DNA of 58,001 bases. Source: Chromatiales bacterium (GTDB lineage Bacteria > Pseudomonadota > Gammaproteobacteria > CAMYNG01). How positions within the stretch are numbered: position 1 is the first letter of the stretch; each line of letters begins with the position of its first letter. A model generated the notes under the pieces. That model saw only the letters and a program-made list of their open reading frames with translations, was not told where the DNA came from and did not search any database. The stretch is from contig JALSIK010000281.1 of assembly GCA_026990045.1 (NCBI GenBank), positions 1 through 58,001 on the forward strand, given 5' to 3'. Shown piece by piece: positions 1-7,629 of the stretch. Made by a program: the position numbers and the translations under genes.

Positions 1-1
1 G

Positions 2-652
2 GGCTGCCGGTGCTATGCCGCGGACTTCTCCGACTTCGAGGAGCGGCTGTTTCCGCAGCTCAAGGACGAGGACAAGCGCTACGCCAACCCGGACCCGGAG
101 GTTGACGCTTTGACCCTGGATTCCACGCATTATTTCGGGTTCAACGAAATCTTCATTTGTAAGCGCCACCCGGACGACAAGACCTTCATCGCCGTGACCA
201 TCGACGCCGGCGGCACGGGGGAGACGCAGGGCGGTCACGTGGTGGTGGAGTTTCCGGTGCAGGACTACCCGCAGTTTGCGCGGTTCGACTACGTGAAGGA
301 GCTGTTTCGCATCGTGGTGGAGCATTGCCGGCCAAATGAAGCTTACGTATTGTCATACGAATGGGTAGAAAACGTTGGAATTTATACTGAGGACAACTAC
401 ACCATCGTTCCGCCCGTGGGCTGGTTCACGTGGGTGGCGAACAAGGGCGCGGTGGGGTTTCTGCCGCTGTGGGCGGAGTACGAGGAGGCCGATGACGGTC
501 TCATCGTGTGGTTTTCGCGCGAGCCGGTGTATTCGACGGACGAGGGGGCGCTGGAGAAGGCGCGGGCCTTGCGGGACCGGCTGCACGAGAACGGCTACCT
601 GCCCGGGGACCCGGAGGCGGACCCCTCCAGCGCGCAGGTGGCGGGCCCGTAG
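2..652 (+). CDS. Imm52-like immunity protein, 5' partial
   Basis: The frame is open from the left edge, so the amino terminus lies outside the window. A TTG at 110 could start translation, but the codons before it read as ordinary protein in the same frame, so a longer protein is more likely. About 216 residues are visible. The protein is acidic and rich in aromatics, with a GWFTW segment in the middle, a strand-like GLIVWF segment and a charged C-terminal helix. That layout recalls Imm52 immunity proteins, which neutralise polymorphic toxins. The match is by overall pattern only. No toxin gene is visible; one would be expected to the left of the window. It could also be an unrelated hypothetical protein. 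Confidence 0.45.
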   Translation, partial: GCRCYAADFSDFEERLFPQLKDEDKRYANPDPEVDALTLDSTHYFGFNEIFICKRHPDDKTFIAVTIDAGGTGETQGGHVVVEFPVQDYPQFARFDYVKELFRIVVEHCRPNEAYVLSYEWVENVGIYTEDNYTIVPPVGWFTWVANKGAVGFLPLWAEYEEADDGLIVWFSREPVYSTDEGALEKARALRDRLHENGYLPGDPEADPSSAQVAGP

Positions 653-864
653 GGCGGCACCGCGCAGCGACCTGCCGGCCTGGCGTCCCTTTTTCCTCTT
701 CCGTCGTCCGTGTTCTGTCCTCCGGCCCCGGCCCTGCTGCGCGATGCCGCCGTGGCACGGCGGCGGCTTTCGCGGTGCCCAAGCCGCCCTGCGCTTACTG
801 CGTTTCGCACCGGCCCTTTGGGCCGATGGGTATGTGGTTCCGGGGGACACGCGGGGTGAGGAGA

Positions 865-1488
865 ATGTGTAAGATTGCGTGTGCACGGGCGTGGCCGGCG
901 GTGGCGGCCATGGTGATGGCGTTCGCGGGGCCGGCCGTCGCGGCGGAGGGTCCGGTACAGGACATCGTGGAGATGGTGCTCGGGGACAAGCGGACACGCC
1001 TGTACCGCACGGCGGACGGCTTCATTTTCAGGGGCATGTTGTGCGCGGACACGCGCCTGTCCGGTATCGGTCCCGTGGTGAAGGTGCTGGAATCCATGAA
1101 TGTCAGGGACATCGGGGTGCTGCTCGACCGCATTCAGGACAACGTGTGCAAGGTGATTCAGGGTCCCGTGCCGCAGTCCGAGGTGAAGGAGTTCTATCCC
1201 GAGGTGCTGCCCGCATCGGCGGCGATGTACCAGGGGATGAAGGTTCTGGGCGAGTGGGACTGCCCGTTGGATGGGGAACCGCAGCGGGCCAGGACGCTCA
1301 GGTTTCAAGACCTGTCCGGGAAGCTGCCCGTGGTGATCCGGATCCGGGTACGTGATCCGGGAACCGTGGAGCTCTGGCTGGCGCCGTTCCTGAAGGGGCC
1401 GAGCGGGGCCGAGCTGTGGCTGGTGCGTCACGCGGGTGCGGCGTTGAAGTGGCGGGTGGCGGCACGCTGTTATTCGGTGCGGATTTGA
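865..1488 (+). CDS. exported hypothetical protein
   Basis: This 207-residue protein starts at an ATG preceded by a purine-rich stretch. It opens with a clear Sec signal peptide: a basic start, a hydrophobic core and a likely cleavage after AVAA near residue 27. The mature part has four cysteines, so two disulfides are possible in the periplasm. I do not recognise the family. The following lipoprotein gene begins 44 bp after its stop on the same strand, so the two may form a small operon of envelope proteins. An upstream hairpin at 746-764 could end transcription from the preceding gene, though its T run is poor. Confidence 0.6.
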   Translation: MCKIACARAWPAVAAMVMAFAGPAVAAEGPVQDIVEMVLGDKRTRLYRTADGFIFRGMLCADTRLSGIGPVVKVLESMNVRDIGVLLDRIQDNVCKVIQGPVPQSEVKEFYPEVLPASAAMYQGMKVLGEWDCPLDGEPQRARTLRFQDLSGKLPVVIRIRVRDPGTVELWLAPFLKGPSGAELWLVRHAGAALKWRVAARCYSVRI

Positions 1489-1532
1489 ATCCGCCCCGAC
1501 CGGTGCATGGAACGGCCACGGGAGTCGCCCGC

Positions 1533-2105
1533 GTGTTTCGCGCGAGCGTGGCTGCCGCGGTGGTGGTTCTGGTCGCCGGCTGCGCCGCACCGCCGGCGTT
1601 GCGTTGGGCCGACCCCGCCGCGCCGCCGCCGCGCCTGGCGGGATTCGAGGTGCCGCCGCCGCCCGGACGCTGGTACCGGGTGCGGGGCCCGGAGCGCGAA
1701 GTGTCCTACGTGCGTTACGGGCGTGCACCGGGCGTGGTGCACGCGGCCCAGGCGGTGCTGCTGCCGCTGCCCTTCACGTACTCCACCGCGGAGGAGTTTG
1801 CCGCCGCCCTGGCCCGCCATCGAGCGGGCCCGCTGCCGGACCGGTTCCGGCCCGTGCGCGAGCACAGCGAGCCGGCGACCTGGCGCGGGCTTCCTTGCGT
1901 GCGGTTTGCCGTGACGGTGCGGGACCTCGCGGCGCCGCGGCCGGCGGGAAGCGGGCCGCCGGTGCTGGAGATGGCGGGGTTCACTTGTGCGCTGGGGCCG
2001 GGCCGGGCGCTGGAGCTCCGTTACAGCCGCCGGGGAACCGGCCAGGGGATGCCGCTGGACCGGCTGGTGGCTTCGTTCGTGGACGGGGTGCGGCCGGTCC
2101 GGTGA
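1533..2105 (+). CDS. putative lipoprotein of unknown function
   Basis: The GTG start was chosen because it gives a short hydrophobic leader ending in the lipobox LVAGC, and a GGAG lies about 9 bases upstream. The mature protein would be acylated on the cysteine near residue 17. The body, about 170 residues, is rich in proline and arginine and contains a conserved-looking ESATWRGLPCVRF-type stretch around the middle. I do not recognise the family. A longer frame reaches upstream into the previous gene, but it would bury the signal peptide. It probably shares a transcript with the exported protein before it. Confidence 0.6.
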   Translation: MFRASVAAAVVVLVAGCAAPPALRWADPAAPPPRLAGFEVPPPPGRWYRVRGPEREVSYVRYGRAPGVVHAAQAVLLPLPFTYSTAEEFAAALARHRAGPLPDRFRPVREHSEPATWRGLPCVRFAVTVRDLAAPRPAGSGPPVLEMAGFTCALGPGRALELRYSRRGTGQGMPLDRLVASFVDGVRPVR

Positions 2106-2220
2106 GATCCCGGCGCCATCACCGGTACCGCCCGGGAGCGCGACCGCGGCCCCTGCCGGTTCCTGCCGGCAGCACGGGCACCGGTGTCGGACGGGTCACG
2201 GGCTTGCCCGGCCGCGGGTG

Positions 2221-2412
2221 TCAGGCCTGGCGGTAGATGAGGCCCGGCCGGATGAGCACCTCGTTCTTCTTGAGCTGGTCCAGTGAGCAGCCCTCCGCAT
2301 CGCATTCGGCGATGCGGTCGAACACGTACTCCTTGTCCTCGTTGTAGATGGTCTCGGGGATGGGCTTGCCCAGGTGCATGCCCACGGTCCGTGACGGTTT
2401 GCGACGTTCCAC
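2221..2412 (-). CDS. small hypothetical protein, 63 aa
   Basis: A short protein with a GTG start and a good purine-rich ribosome site (GAGAGG) a few bases upstream. It is charged and soluble, with two cysteines (IAECDAEGC) and a C-terminal segment ending in IYRQA. Its codon use matches the neighbours, so I believe it is real despite its size. It lies downstream of the Sel1-repeat gene on the same strand, 129 bp away. I do not recognise the family and cannot assign a function. Confidence 0.5.
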   Translation of the reverse strand: MERRKPSRTVGMHLGKPIPETIYNEDKEYVFDRIAECDAEGCSLDQLKKNEVLIRPGLIYRQA

Positions 2413-2541
2413 TTCGGTTACCTCTCGCTCTGTTGTCCAGGTGGCATGGGGACAGGAAAAGTATCGGCCGCCTGTCGCGATCTTTGAACACGGAACGGGG
2501 GCAAAGTGCCCCGGGACCGGCCGGAACGCCCGGAATGTGAG

Positions 2542-3522
2542 TCAGTTGGCAGTTGCCGTGGCGGCCGCGGGGGCGGCCGGCCTGCGGCGGGTCAGGGTCA
2601 GGGTCTGGGTGCGGTCCCGCACGCACTGTGCGCCCCGTTTCTTGACCTGGCATTCCAGGGTATGGGGCTTGCTGCGCTGACCCACCTCGACGCTGATGCG
2701 CATGCCGCCCAGGTCCTCGCTGGCGACGGCATCCACCTCGCGGGGCTTCACTTCGACCACCTCGTTGACGTAGCGCAGCGTGAAGCGGCCCGAGGCATCG
2801 GGGGCCTGGACCGTGGTGCGGGTCACGTAAGTGACGACCGCCGCCGGGGTGGGCCGGCTGCGGGGCCGGGAAACGCACCGGGCGCTCTTGCCGTCGGCGG
2901 CGGCCTCGCAGCTGGTCATGCGCGAGGGCAGGAAGCCCACGGGCCGGCCGTCCCGTTCCCAGTGGCTGCCCAGGAGGACGTCGATGGGCCTTGCCGGCGG
3001 GGTACCGGGGGAACGGTGAGCCGCACGCCGCAGCCGCGCCTCCATGGCGTGGACCTTGTCCACCGCGCCGTAGTACCCGCCCTCGGCGGCCCGCCGGTAC
3101 CAGCGCAGGGCCAGGTTCAGATTGCGTTTCACGCCGCGGCCCTCCTCGTAGGCCCGGCCCAGGTAGAACATGGCCCGGGGGACCTTGCGGGCCGCCGCCG
3201 ACTGCAGGAACCGCAGGGCCTTCGCCGGGTCCGGCTTGACGTCCCGCCCCTCCAGGTACATGACGCCGAGGCTGGTCTGGGCCGAGGGGTTGCCCTTGGC
3301 GGCCGCCCGTCCCAGCCAGTCCAGGGCCTGGGGAATGGAGCGGGGCACGCCGTGGCCGCGCTGGTACATCTTGCCCACGTCGTACATGGCCGCGGGATCC
3401 CCGGCCTTGGCCTGTTCCAGGCGCTTGGCGAAGCGCTCCGCCAGCACCCAGTCTCCCTGGAACGCCGCCGCCGGGAGGGCGGCCACGGCCAGGATCAGGG
3501 CCGGTATCCATCGTCTGTTCAT
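2542..3522 (-). CDS. exported Sel1-repeat protein
   Basis: The ATG at 3522 was chosen because it opens a typical signal peptide (MNRRWIPALILAVAALPAAA). The frame runs further upstream but codes no sensible leader. Residues 35-155 hold three to four Sel1-like repeats with the usual AMYDVGKMYQRGHGV and AQTSLGVMYLEGRDV patterns; these helical solenoids mediate protein contacts. Residues 180-310 form a second, strand-rich part with four cysteines that looks like a separate periplasmic domain. The tail is rich in alanine and threonine. It is likely a periplasmic adaptor or stress protein, and the partner is unknown. Confidence 0.75.
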   Translation of the reverse strand: MNRRWIPALILAVAALPAAAFQGDWVLAERFAKRLEQAKAGDPAAMYDVGKMYQRGHGVPRSIPQALDWLGRAAAKGNPSAQTSLGVMYLEGRDVKPDPAKALRFLQSAAARKVPRAMFYLGRAYEEGRGVKRNLNLALRWYRRAAEGGYYGAVDKVHAMEARLRRAAHRSPGTPPARPIDVLLGSHWERDGRPVGFLPSRMTSCEAAADGKSARCVSRPRSRPTPAAVVTYVTRTTVQAPDASGRFTLRYVNEVVEVKPREVDAVASEDLGGMRISVEVGQRSKPHTLECQVKKRGAQCVRDRTQTLTLTRRRPAAPAAATATAN

Positions 3523-3636
3523 GTCGCAGCTCCGGGTTGACAGCCCCCTTGCGCGGGGCTTCCCTTCGTACTCCCGGACCATCGGCAGGCCCCGGAAAAA
3601 CTTGAAGCATTTCCGGCAGCAGGGCGCGCGAGTGGC

Positions 3637-3642
3637 TATAAT
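3637..3642 (+). promoter_or_regulatory. candidate -10 box (TATAAT)
   Basis: A perfect TATAAT stands out in very GC-rich sequence, about 95 bp before the gene at 3738 and on its strand. There is no convincing -35 at 17 bp, so the promoter may be weak or activator-dependent. Confidence 0.4.
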
Positions 3643-3737
3643 TGGCACCGCGTATCCCGGAATTTTGCCGCCGGTGGGGATACCCGGTGCTCGGGCCGCC
3701 GTCACCGGGGGCCGCACCGGCGCGAGGGCCAGGGAGC

Positions 3738-4193
3738 ATGGATACCCAGACAAGCAGGATTGCCGGTTTCCGGCCGCACCCGGAATTCGTCACCCTGATT
3801 CAGACCGTCTACGAGTGCGGCCACGCCTACAGCAGCCAGCTGTCCCGTTTCCAGATCCCGGAAGACGGCGCCATCCGCTGCGTCAAGTGCGTCACCGGCA
3901 TGCCCCCGGACGTGGAGGGCGAGGAGTTCGCCCGCGTGTGCAACCAGGGCCTGGCGGATCACCCGGTCATCGGCCGCCTGGCCCGCGCCCTGCGCTACCA
4001 CATGAACCTGACGGAGAAACAGTGCCTGATGGCGGACGCCGCCCGGCCGGAAGTGGAGGAGGCCATTTACGAGGCGCGGGCGGTGCTGGAGGCGGTGGGC
4101 CTGGGCTTCGATCCCATGGGTGCCGGGGCGGGCACGGCCGGTGACGCGGCGGCGGCCGGCAACTATCCCCTGCCGGATTTGTCTCTCTTGTAG
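3738..4193 (+). CDS. zinc-ribbon-like protein, paralog A
   Basis: A 151-residue protein with an AGGGAG ribosome site just before its ATG. The N-terminal 60 residues carry FRPHPEF, then YECGH (Cys27, His29) and IRCVKC (Cys48, Cys51) followed by GMPPD. This C-x-H ... C-x2-C spacing suggests one bound zinc. The rest is mostly helical, with an Ala/Gly-rich linker near the end. Its closest visible relative is the protein encoded at 4513, which shares the same motifs in the same order. A PilZ gene lies between the two, so all three may work together. I do not recognise a named family. Confidence 0.7.
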   Translation: MDTQTSRIAGFRPHPEFVTLIQTVYECGHAYSSQLSRFQIPEDGAIRCVKCVTGMPPDVEGEEFARVCNQGLADHPVIGRLARALRYHMNLTEKQCLMADAARPEVEEAIYEARAVLEAVGLGFDPMGAGAGTAGDAAAAGNYPLPDLSLL

Positions 4194-4220
4194 TAAGGTT
4201 GGCACGGGGAGGTGCAGGCC

Positions 4221-4502
4221 ATGATCAACGAGAGACGGCGGATGCGGCGTATCCAGTTCCCGCGTCCCGTGCGGGTGGCGGGTGCCCGGGGCGAGCGGTG
4301 GTCGGCCCGGGGGGTGGATTTCTGCCTCGACGGCATCGGCCTGGAGGCTGCCCGCGAGGCCGCTGTGGGCGAGGAAGTGAGCGTCATCTTCAACCTCGCC
4401 CGGCCCGGGGGCCGGGCGCGCACGGTCCAGGCCCGCGGCCGGGTGGCCCACTGCGAGCGGCACGGTGCGGCGTACGTGCTGGGTGTCCAGTTCCGGCACT
4501 GA
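4221..4502 (+). CDS. PilZ-domain protein
   Basis: A 93-residue single-domain protein. An arginine-rich start (ERRRMRRIQFPRPVRV) gives the RxxxR element and DFCLDGIGLE (about 33-42) gives a variant of the (D/N)xSxxG element. PilZ domains bind cyclic di-GMP. The second motif is imperfect, with leucine-aspartate in place of the usual serine, so binding is likely but not certain. The ATG at 4221 was chosen over a GTG three codons upstream because GGGGAGG lies about 8 bases before it. It sits between two zinc-ribbon-like paralogs, 27 bp after one and 10 bp before the other, so the three are probably one operon. Confidence 0.75.
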   Translation: MINERRRMRRIQFPRPVRVAGARGERWSARGVDFCLDGIGLEAAREAAVGEEVSVIFNLARPGGRARTVQARGRVAHCERHGAAYVLGVQFRH

Positions 4503-4512
4503 GCGCGCGCCC

Positions 4513-4962
4513 ATGACCCAGCGCCGTATCCTGGGCTACCGGCCCCACCCCGCGTTCAAGACCCTGACCCAGGAAATCTACGAGTGCGGGCACGTGCGCA
4601 GCGCGCCCACCCGCGAGCTGGAGCACGCCCAGGGGCAGCGCCGGCGGTGCATCAAGTGCAGCCGCGGAATGCCGCCCGATCTCTCGCCCGAGGAAATGGC
4701 CCTCCTGCGCCCGGTCCAGAACGAGGCTCCCCTGCTGGCCCGCCTGTGCCGGGCGCTGGCGTTCCATCTCAACGAGACCGAGAGCATGCGGCGCCGGTAT
4801 GGCGGCGAGTTGCCCGAGGTGGACGCCGCCATCCTCGAGGCCCATGAGGCCCTGCGCCAGGCGGGTTACCGCGTCCAGGCCGCACCCCTGCCGCGCCGCG
4901 AGCGCGGGGCGGCGGAGCCGGCAGGTGCGGCGAGTCGGCGCAGGGGGGCAGGCGGGGATTGA
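4513..4962 (+). CDS. zinc-ribbon-like protein, paralog B
   Basis: A 149-residue paralog of the protein at 3738. It repeats GYRPHPAF, YECGH (Cys25, His27), RRCIKC (Cys46, Cys49) and RGMPPDLSPEE, which argues for a conserved metal site. A helical segment follows (RLCRALAFHLNETESM), also matched in paralog A. The last 25 or so residues are basic and Ala/Gly-rich and are encoded by a repeat that recurs in non-coding sequence at 5016-5090, so the natural C terminus may have been altered by that repeat. It follows the PilZ gene by 10 bp. Function unknown. Confidence 0.7.
   Translation: MTQRRILGYRPHPAFKTLTQEIYECGHVRSAPTRELEHAQGQRRRCIKCSRGMPPDLSPEEMALLRPVQNEAPLLARLCRALAFHLNETESMRRRYGGELPEVDAAILEAHEALRQAGYRVQAAPLPRRERGAAEPAGAASRRRGAGGD
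4886..4961 (+). repeat. direct repeat copy 1, overlaps gene end
   Basis: About 75 bp, from CCCTGCCGCGCC to GGGATTG, recurring at 5016-5090 with a 1-bp length difference and one or two substitutions. This copy encodes the C-terminal tail of the zinc-ribbon-like paralog B and reaches its stop codon. Confidence 0.85.
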
Positions 4963-5015
4963 GGTTCTGGAGGCCGGGGGCGGTCCGGGAGACTCGCTGG
5001 GGAGAAGGGTTTGGG

Positions 5016-5090
5016 CCCTGCCGCGCCGCGAGCGCGGGGCGGCGGAGCCGGCAGGTGCGGCGAGTCGGCGCAGGGGGCAGGCGAGGATTG
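5016..5090 (+). repeat. direct repeat copy 2, intergenic
   Basis: Second copy of the repeat at 4886-4961, 130 bp downstream, in the gap before the convergent receiver gene. No coding role is evident. It suggests a local tandem duplication or a dispersed repeat family. Confidence 0.85.
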
Positions 5091-5121
5091 ATTTTTTGGG
5101 CCGGGCGGCGGGTTCCCGGGC

Positions 5122-6321
5122 TCAGGGCGGGGCTTCTTCCACGTCCACCTCGAATTCCACCCGGTTGTTGCGCCGCGCGATGCGGTTCCAGGTCCCGGCG
5201 GTGGTCCGCGGATCCACCGGCGGATAGGACAGGCGCGGGGAGTCGTCCCCGTGCAGCCGGATTTCGGCCTGCAGGCGCCCGCCCGAGGACTCGGGCAGCG
5301 CCGCCAGGAACTCGGCGAAGGCCACGGACATGGCCTGGGCCCGCGTCAGCCGCGGGGGCGCGGCCAGGGCGTCCGGGTCGCAGTCGGTGGCGGGAGCCGT
5401 TTCCGCGGCCGGGACCAGGGTGCCGCCGGGCGTGCGCCGGAGGCAGAAGCGACCCTGGTGGACGTGAATCAGGATGCGGCCATGGAGGCCGGCCGCGGCG
5501 AGCCGGTGGGCCAGCTCGCGCAGGGTCTCCAGGCGTTCGCCGTCCAGGGGAACCTCTCCCCAGGCGTAGAGGCCGCTGGTACGCAGGGCCCAGGTGAGGG
5601 CGCGGCCCAGGCGGGCGGTGGCCGGCGGGACCGGCGCGCCGCGACCGGAAGCGGCCTGCTCCAGGCGCTGCGCCAGCTCGCTCACGGTGCGTGCAGCCCG
5701 TTCCACCTCCAGCCGCTGGCTCTCGGTGGCCTCACGGTAGAGGTGGTGGACCCACCAGGGCAGCGCCACGGCCAGGACGGCGGCGAGGACCAGCGCGGTC
5801 CGGGCGGGACGGGATGCGGCCGGGGCGGGCACCGGTGCCGGCCCGGACCCGGGGGTGGCGGGGGTCCCGGTTGTGGGGGCAGCCACCGGCTCGTTGGCAG
5901 GGGCCAGGTGGGACAGGGAAGGCGCGCGCACCGGCTGCGGGCGGGGCTCGTCGAACAGGTGCAGCGCCCGCAGGTTCTCGGCCAGTTCCTCCGGACCCAC
6001 TTCCTTGGGCAGGACGGCCGCCGCCCCCAGGGCCCGGGCCTGGGCCACGTACTCCTCGTTCTGCTTGGAAGTGTACATGAGCACCGGGATGGCGCCGGTG
6101 ACGGGATCGGCCTTGATGCTGCGCAAGGCCTCCAGTCCGTCCATGCCCGGCATCATGTGGTCGAGGAAGATGACGTCGGGGCGGTGGCGGCGCAGGTACT
6201 CCATGGCCGCCTCGGCCGAGTCGGCGGCGTCGAATGCCAGGCCCAGCTGCTGCAGCAAGCGGCCCAGGGCGAGCCGGGCCACCCGGGAATCGTCGACGAT
6301 GAGCGCGAGGCGCTGGGCCAT
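5122..6321 (-). CDS. receiver-TM-OmpA-like fusion protein
   Basis: 399 residues with an unusual order. Residues 4-120 are a CheY-like receiver with acidic pair D10/D11, phospho-acceptor D54 in FLDHMMPGMDG and K106. Residues 125-172 are a Pro/Ala-rich linker. About 175-193 is one transmembrane segment. Residues 198-222 look coiled-coil. The remainder ends in RRNNRVEFEVDV, which resembles the close of OmpA-like peptidoglycan-binding domains, with earlier segments (RELAHRLAAAGLHGRILIHV) that fit the same fold. If so, phosphorylation in the cytoplasm would be linked to the cell wall. The OmpA-like part is degenerate, so that assignment is tentative; the receiver is secure. No histidine kinase lies beside it. 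Confidence 0.8.
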   Translation of the reverse strand: MAQRLALIVDDSRVARLALGRLLQQLGLAFDAADSAEAAMEYLRRHRPDVIFLDHMMPGMDGLEALRSIKADPVTGAIPVLMYTSKQNEEYVAQARALGAAAVLPKEVGPEELAENLRALHLFDEPRPQPVRAPSLSHLAPANEPVAAPTTGTPATPGSGPAPVPAPAASRPARTALVLAAVLAVALPWWVHHLYREATESQRLEVERAARTVSELAQRLEQAASGRGAPVPPATARLGRALTWALRTSGLYAWGEVPLDGERLETLRELAHRLAAAGLHGRILIHVHQGRFCLRRTPGGTLVPAAETAPATDCDPDALAAPPRLTRAQAMSVAFAEFLAALPESSGGRLQAEIRLHGDDSPRLSYPPVDPRTTAGTWNRIARRNNRVEFEVDVEEAPP

Positions 6322-6405
6322 GGGGATTCTCTCCGGCCTGGACTCCGCTCCCCCATTATGCCCTGTCCCGGCGCCGGGGACCGTGCCCCGTGCACGCCCG
6401 GGCGC

Positions 6406-7182
6406 TCAGTCGCGGAGCCACCTGATTTCCCGCGCCGTGGCCTCGCCCACCACGCAATGGTGCAGGGTGGGAGGCATGACCGCCCGGCTGGCCGAGACCG
6501 GGATGCGCCCGCCCATGATCTCGGCGAAGCGCTGGGGATGGCGGGGCTCGCGCGCCGGCTCGGCGTAGCCGTCTGGCCAGCGGGGCTGGCCGCCGGGCAG
6601 GTACTTGTCGGTGGCGCCCAGGGTGTGGAGGATCTCGTGGGCGATGACCACGTTGTTGGTCTCGGCGTGGCGGCGGCCGGCGAAGGCGTTGACCACGCCG
6701 ATGAGCCCCTTTTCCAGCCCCAGGGAGTGGGCCAGGCGCCGGACGTGGGTCGGGTCGTGGTAGACCACGAACACCCGGATGTCCGGCGCAGGTCCGGGGA
6801 AGTTGTCGGCCCGCCAGGCCCACCAGCGCAGGTGCAGGCTCCACGGCATGACCCGCCAGGGGGCGGGGTCGGCCGGCGGGGGCGGCGGCAGGGTGTCCAC
6901 CTCCGGCGCCAGCTCCACCCGCAACGGGGTGTCGATGTCCACCTCCCAGGCCCGGGCCTCGTCGGCGAAGAACTGCTCCAGGGCCGCGAAGCGGCGCCGC
7001 GTCAGGCTCCGGATGTAGGCCGCGGTGGTGGGCCGGCCGTCACCGTTGATGGGGTAGATCACCACCCACAGGGCCGCGTCCCAGTCGGTGGTGCGCAGGC
7101 GGGTGAGCCAGGTGCTGGCGGCCACGATGGCCAGGGTGGCCAGCAGCACGAAGATGCGGAGCAGGCGGAACAGTCGGCGCAC
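6406..7182 (-). CDS. membrane-anchored HExxH metallopeptidase-like protein
   Basis: 258 residues. A basic start and hydrophobic stretch (8-24) form an uncleaved anchor or signal peptide. HEILH at residues 182-186 provides His182, Glu183 and His186 as in zinc metallopeptidases, followed by TLGATDKYLPGG, whose aspartate could be the third ligand. The central part has WRADNFPGPAPDIRVFVVY, and a proline run at 99-105 separates two halves. The active site is expected in the periplasm. It starts 84 bp beyond the start of the receiver-TM protein on the same strand. I know no exact family name, and substrates cannot be deduced. Confidence 0.65.
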   Translation of the reverse strand: MRRLFRLLRIFVLLATLAIVAASTWLTRLRTTDWDAALWVVIYPINGDGRPTTAAYIRSLTRRRFAALEQFFADEARAWEVDIDTPLRVELAPEVDTLPPPPPADPAPWRVMPWSLHLRWWAWRADNFPGPAPDIRVFVVYHDPTHVRRLAHSLGLEKGLIGVVNAFAGRRHAETNNVVIAHEILHTLGATDKYLPGGQPRWPDGYAEPAREPRHPQRFAEIMGGRIPVSASRAVMPPTLHHCVVGEATAREIRWLRD

Positions 7183-7629
7183 GTCGTGGATCCCTCGGTC
7201 CGGAACTCTGGATAAGGGAACCTATCCCAAAATCGGTTCCCTGTCCCGTGCGCCGTGGGCGGGCACGGGGCCGGCGCGGCGTGAAACATAAAAAATCAAT
7301 AAAAACAATCAGTTGAATTGACTCTTGCAAGCACGGGCGGGGCCGTCTATGGTTGAGGCTAGCCGTCCGGCCGGCCGTTCCACCGCCGCCAGGCAGCTTG
7401 CCCGGTCCCGGCAACACCGGCTCCGTTTTCCAGTGGTACGTGATTGTGCGAAGCCCGTGCGGCGTGCCGTGCCCGGGCCCCATTCCGGTTTCGCTTTTGC
7501 CCTCCGGTTGAGCATTGAACTTCTTCGGGGGGTTTTTTTTGCGCGCCCGCCGCCGTTGTGGCCGGCGGCGGGCCGCCCGTGCTATATGAAAGGCATGTCC
7601 AGCCGCCAGCCGCACCGCAAGGCCTCCCG
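7183..7629. other. 447-bp intergenic region with AT-rich core
   Basis: This gap separates two divergent genes. It contains an inverted repeat GGGAACC (7216-7222) / GGTTCCC (7235-7241), a strikingly AT-rich patch at about 7281-7325 that probably holds the promoters of both genes, and a run of eight T at 7533-7540 with no stem before it. A short frame (MKGMSSRQ...) beginning near 7585 ends in a TGA that overlaps the GTG start at 7630, which could couple translation. I see no RNA gene. Confidence 0.5.

Noticed and set aside
7533..7540. Run of eight T as a terminator
   Set aside because: There is no inverted repeat in front of it and no gene on that strand to terminate.
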